Positions 6,073-8,170 of a stretch of DNA of 8,170 bases are shown here, piece by piece; positions within the stretch are counted from its first letter, which is position 1, and each line of letters opens with the position of its first letter. A program made the translations under genes and the position numbers. The DNA lies in the NCBI GenBank assembly GCA_002353585.1, contig DEJW01000006.1, positions 25,207 to 33,376 on the forward strand. Direction: 5' to 3'. Source of the DNA: Prevotellaceae bacterium UBA2738 (GTDB taxonomy: Bacteria > Bacteroidota > Bacteroidia > Bacteroidales > Bacteroidaceae). The notes beneath the pieces are model-generated. The model saw only the letters and a list, made by a program, of their open reading frames with translations. It did no database searches and was not told the origin of the DNA.

Positions 6073-7642
6073 GAAAAAGGTTTTTTTGCTTATAGCAACA
6101 ACAATTCTTAATTCTTCAATCCTCATTCTTGATTCTCACGCAGGTGGCATGATGTCTAACACCAACCAGAATGCAGCATTCATTCGTAACCCAGCGCGTG
6201 ACGGTGCCATAGGCATCGATGGTGTGTATTCTAACCCTGCTGGTGTGGCTCTCATGCCTGAAGGCTGGCACATGTCACTCAACTGGCAGCTTGCCTGGCA
6301 GCGTCGTATCGTTGACACTCAGAATCCAGTCTTTATGCGCGATGCCAACAATGGTGGCAAAGACAGCAAGCACTATCGTGGTATAGCAACAGCTCCATTC
6401 CTGCCATCAGTACAGTTGGCTTACAACTGGAAGAAGTTCTCTTTCCAGGCATCAGGAGCCGTTTCAGGTGGTGGTGGTAAGTGTACCTTCGACAGCGGTC
6501 TGGGCTCATTCGATGCAGCCATAGGTCGTGTGTGGGTTGGTATGCTCTCACCAGTAGCTAATAATCTCAACAACCTCTTCAGTGCTTACGGACTTCATGC
6601 CAAGGCACCTGTATCTACAGGCTACAGCAGCAATGGCTTCATGGAGGGTAAGCAGTATTACTTTGGTGGTACCATTGGTGCAGCCTATAAGATAGTTGAT
6701 AAAGAGAACATCAAGGTCAGCGGCTATGCTGGCGTGCGTTTCCTCTATGGTATGGCAGGCTACAAGGCTGAGATCACTGATATCAAGGTGCAGACCACTG
6801 ACGGTGCACAGCCTCTCGCAACTTACATCAACAACATAAGCAACTCCATCTACCAGGCAGGCGTAGAGGCAGCCATGGTGGGCAATCAGCAAGCCCTGCA
6901 GGCAGTCACCAAGGCTGGACAGGACCTCTCTGAGCAGTCAGGTCAGCTCGCTAAGTATTATAATGGTGTATATCTGCAGAGCGACCAGAACGGCTTCGGC
7001 GTATGTCCTATCATAGGTCTCGACGTGAAGTATCAGTGGGTAAACTTCGCCTTCAAGTATGAGTTCCGCACCAAGATGAACATGACCAACAGCTCTACCG
7101 TCAAGGAGGCAGGACTCTTCTCAGCAGTCAACCAGTTTGTCGATGGCACCAGCGTGCGTGAAGACACTCCAGCCCTGCTCACCCTCGGTCTTGAGCTTGA
7201 GCCTCTCAAGGGTCTGCGCTTCGATGTTGGCTACCACCACTTCTACGACCGTCAGGCAAGGAAGACCTACTTCGATGCCAACGGCAACCGTCACGACGAC
7301 AAGAACCAGATGCTCTCTCATGGCACTAACGAGTGGCTCGCAGGTGTGGAGTACGACTTCGGCAAGGACAAGCGCTGGACCGTCTCAGGCGGTATCCAGA
7401 CCACCAACTACGGCAACACCGATGAGTATATGAGCGACATCTCATTCGTCACCAACTCATGGAGCTTCGGCACTGGTGTCAAGTATAAAATCAACGACAA
7501 GATGGCTGTCAACGTAGGTTACTTCCAGACTAACTACCGCGACTACAACCAGGCAGCCGACTATCGCGATGCAGCAGGTTCCAACAACAAGTTCACCCGT
7601 CGCAACCGCGTCTTCGCAGCAGGTCTCGATATAGATTTTTAA
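6071..7642 (+). CDS. OmpP1/FadL-family outer-membrane transport protein
   Basis: FadL-family proteins are outer-membrane beta-barrels with an N-terminal hatch that pass hydrophobic compounds; the substrate here is unknown. After the signal peptide the hatch-like segment reads NQNAAFIRNPARDGAIG and contains NPAR at 40-43 and SNPAG at 54-58, typical of the family's N-terminus. Many amphipathic strands follow, and the protein ends ...AAGLDIDF with a terminal Phe. At 523 residues it is within the range of longer family members. A helix-rich, Gln/Ala-rich stretch at about 250-305 interrupts the strands and could be a surface loop or insertion. The signal peptide (KK at 2-3, cleavage near SHA before Gly25) is odd, because residues 12-22 are encoded by five 7-bp repeats. 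It is transcribed divergently from the DUF4421 gene and ends at a strong terminator. The family call is good; no link to the uronate cluster is evident. Confidence 0.85.
   Translation: MKKVFLLIATTILNSSILILDSHAGGMMSNTNQNAAFIRNPARDGAIGIDGVYSNPAGVALMPEGWHMSLNWQLAWQRRIVDTQNPVFMRDANNGGKDSKHYRGIATAPFLPSVQLAYNWKKFSFQASGAVSGGGGKCTFDSGLGSFDAAIGRVWVGMLSPVANNLNNLFSAYGLHAKAPVSTGYSSNGFMEGKQYYFGGTIGAAYKIVDKENIKVSGYAGVRFLYGMAGYKAEITDIKVQTTDGAQPLATYINNISNSIYQAGVEAAMVGNQQALQAVTKAGQDLSEQSGQLAKYYNGVYLQSDQNGFGVCPIIGLDVKYQWVNFAFKYEFRTKMNMTNSSTVKEAGLFSAVNQFVDGTSVREDTPALLTLGLELEPLKGLRFDVGYHHFYDRQARKTYFDANGNRHDDKNQMLSHGTNEWLAGVEYDFGKDKRWTVSGGIQTTNYGNTDEYMSDISFVTNSWSFGTGVKYKINDKMAVNVGYFQTNYRDYNQAADYRDAAGSNNKFTRRNRVFAAGLDIDF
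6103..6137. repeat. 7-bp repeat array inside the FadL-type signal-peptide codons
   Basis: Five consecutive 7-mers read AATTCTT, AATTCTT, CAATCCT, CATTCTT, GATTCTC. On the other strand they are variants of AAGAATN, the same word seen at 9-22. They encode residues 12-22 (ILNSSILILDS), the second half of the signal core. Because 7 is not a multiple of 3, gain or loss of one unit would break the frame. Confidence 0.8.
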
Positions 7643-7661
7643 ACGATAACGATAACATAAC

Positions 7662-7702
7662 AATAGGCACCGCCCCTTTTCAGGGCAGTGCCTATTTTCT
7701 TT
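7662..7702 (+). terminator. Rho-independent terminator after the FadL-type gene
   Basis: AATAGGCAC plus GCCC pairs with GGGC plus GTGCCTATT around one C/A mismatch, closing a 7-base loop, and runs into TTTTCTTT. It starts 20 bases after the stop codon. It separates this gene from the convergent small gene at 7725-7826. Confidence 0.9.
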
Positions 7703-7724
7703 GTCATTTTGTTACCTTGTCACC

Positions 7725-7826
7725 TTACATGTGACTAACGCAACTGGAGGTAGTCAGTATAGTACATATTGCCGTTAGTATAGCGTTGATGATAACGCTC
7801 CAATTCTTCTTCGCTTGTTCAGACAT
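7725..7826 (-). CDS. 33-residue 'smalltalk'-like small protein
   Basis: Reading the - strand from the ATG at 7826 gives a 33-residue peptide that begins MSEQAKKNWSVI, continues with a hydrophobic stretch (VIINAILTAICTIL, 11-24), then TTSSCV, and ends SHM before TAA. The layout of a short Lys/Trp N-terminus, one Thr/Ala-rich hydrophobic helix and a terminal Thr/Ser-Cys motif matches the 'smalltalk' small-protein family of Bacteroides and Prevotella as I remember it. I know of no established function. The Cys near the end lies after the helix, so this is not a classical lipoprotein signal followed by a mature domain. The start lies 8 bases from a 7-bp repeat array, as for other genes here. In Bacteroides such genes often sit beside an HU-like DNA-binding gene and an amidase; neither is visible here. 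It could be inner-membrane anchored. Confidence 0.72.
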   Translation of the reverse strand: MSEQAKKNWSVIINAILTAICTILTTSSCVSHM

Positions 7827-7834
7827 AACTGTTT

Positions 7835-7862
7835 AATTAGAAATTAGAAATTAGAAATTAAG
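7835..7862. repeat. 7-bp tandem array (AATTAGA) upstream of the small - strand gene
   Basis: Three exact AATTAGA units and a fourth, AATTAAG, lie 8 bases upstream of the ATG at 7826 in that gene's direction. The array directly abuts the outer stem of the structured element that begins at 7863. Confidence 0.9.
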
Positions 7863-7995
7863 AAGACAACCAGAACAACATATAACAACTTTATAGAGGT
7901 CAGTTCAGCAAACCAGCTGAACTGGTTTTATATCATTTTGGCAGGTTTGCCAAAATACCAAAATAACATTGTTCCTTTGTTGGCCTGGTTGTCTT
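7863..7995. other. 133-bp nested-hairpin element (three-way junction)
   Basis: The ends AAGACAACCAG (7863-7873) and CTGGTTGTCTT (7985-7995) are perfect reverse complements. After a 2-base mismatch the pairing continues with CAACA/TGTTG (7876-7880 with 7978-7982). Inside are two perfect 9-bp hairpins: CAGTTCAGC/GCTGAACTG (7901-7924, 6-base loop) and ATTTTGGCA/TGCCAAAAT (7935-7956, 4-base loop). AACCAG occurs at 7868-7873 and again at 7911-7916, and CTGGTT at 7922-7927 and 7985-7990, so the outer stem and first hairpin could exchange strands. No ORF crosses it convincingly. It could be a structured RNA, a small palindromic mobile element or an invertible segment. Its sequence matches no RNA family I know. 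Confidence 0.6.
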
Positions 7996-8016
7996 TAATA
8001 ATAGTTTTAGTTTTCG

Positions 8017-8132
8017 TCTTCGTAGCGAGCGAAGCTTGCGTATCGTAGGCGTCAGCCGTATCGTAGCGTTAGCGTATCGTAGCAAGCTCCGCTTGCGTTT
8101 CGTGGAGCTCAGCCTATGGCTGAGTCTTCGTA
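8017..8132. repeat. Array of five different palindromes separated by an 8-bp linker
   Basis: Linkers occur at 8017 (TCTTCGTA), 8040, 8058 and 8074 (GTATCGTA), 8097 (GTTTCGTG) and 8125 (TCTTCGTA). Between them are five palindromes of different sequence: GCGAGC-GAA-GCTTGC with one G-T pair (8025-8039), GGC-GTCA-GCC (8048-8057), GC-GTTA-GC (8066-8073), GCAAGC-TCC-GCTTGC (8082-8096) and CTCAGCC-TAT-GGCTGAG (8108-8124). The same linker bounds both ends. Arm sequences differ while pairing is kept. The right end overlaps the last codons of the gene at 8114-8170. Confidence 0.75.
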
Positions 8133-8170
8133 ACTGGGTTCTTGATTACGAACTGGAAGTCGCCCTTAGA
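8114..8170 (-). CDS. C-terminal end of an unidentified gene (partial)
   Basis: This - strand frame is open from the window edge for 18 codons to TAG and ends ...VIKNPVTKTQP; the other two frames on this strand meet stops within it. Only the tail is visible, so I cannot assign a family. The stop codon overlaps the loop of the fifth palindrome of the array at 8017-8132. The short tail does not resemble the HU-like protein often found near smalltalk genes, as far as I can judge. Confidence 0.45.
   Translation of the reverse strand, partial: SKGDFQFVIKNPVTKTQP

Noticed and set aside
7863..7995. tRNA or known riboswitch
   Set aside because: There is no T-loop GTTCRA signature, no acceptor CCA context and no recognisable riboswitch core; the arm lengths are wrong for tRNA.
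8017..8132. CRISPR array
   Set aside because: The constant part is only 8 bp and the variable parts are 8-20 bp and self-complementary; no cas gene is visible. It lacks the repeat and spacer sizes of CRISPR.

Overview
The window looks like the chromosome of a Prevotella-type member of the Bacteroidales. The evidence is the gene content (DUF4861, DUF4421, an OmpP1/FadL-type barrel protein and a small 'smalltalk'-like protein), A-rich leaders without strong Shine-Dalgarno sequences, signal peptides that leave Gln at +1, and two matches to the Bacteroidota -7 promoter element TAnnTTTG. I cannot name the species.

Layout. (1) 58-3949, + strand: a three-gene cluster of a secreted DUF4861 protein, a lone galactitol-type PTS EIIC membrane protein (GatC family) and a KduI isomerase. 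KduI carries an N-terminal export signal, which is unusual for a normally cytoplasmic enzyme. (2) 3950-4199: a gene-free convergent junction holding a strong terminator and a nested, imperfect inverted repeat. (3) 4200-5839, - strand: a DUF4421 protein followed by dtd (D-aminoacyl-tRNA deacylase). The 47 bp between them is a tandem array of 7-bp repeats. (4) 5840-6070: a divergent promoter region, with a 9-bp inverted repeat over the rightward -7 box. (5) 6071-7642, + strand: an OmpP1/FadL-family outer-membrane protein, then a strong terminator. (6) 7643-8170: a 33-codon gene on the - strand, a 133-bp nested-hairpin element, an array of five different small palindromes separated by an 8-bp linker, and the last 18 codons of an unidentified - strand gene.

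How the parts may work together. Cluster 1 fits pectin or other uronate use. KduI interconverts 4-deoxy-5-keto uronates made from unsaturated oligouronides. The EIIC could be the inner-membrane permease, with no EIIA or EIIB in view and with the family's IPHG segment changed to IPQP. DUF4861 and KduI are both predicted to be exported. The cluster therefore suggests that unsaturated uronates are isomerised in the periplasm and then taken up by an EIIC working without phosphorylation. This is inference; the signal peptide, metal ligands and gene order are read directly.

The second theme is repeats. Four unrelated 7-bp repeat arrays lie just upstream of start codons (gatC, dtd, the FadL-type gene and the small - strand gene), a fifth lies inside the FadL-type signal-peptide codons, and two more copies lie at the window edge. 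The repeat sequences differ but the 7-bp period does not.
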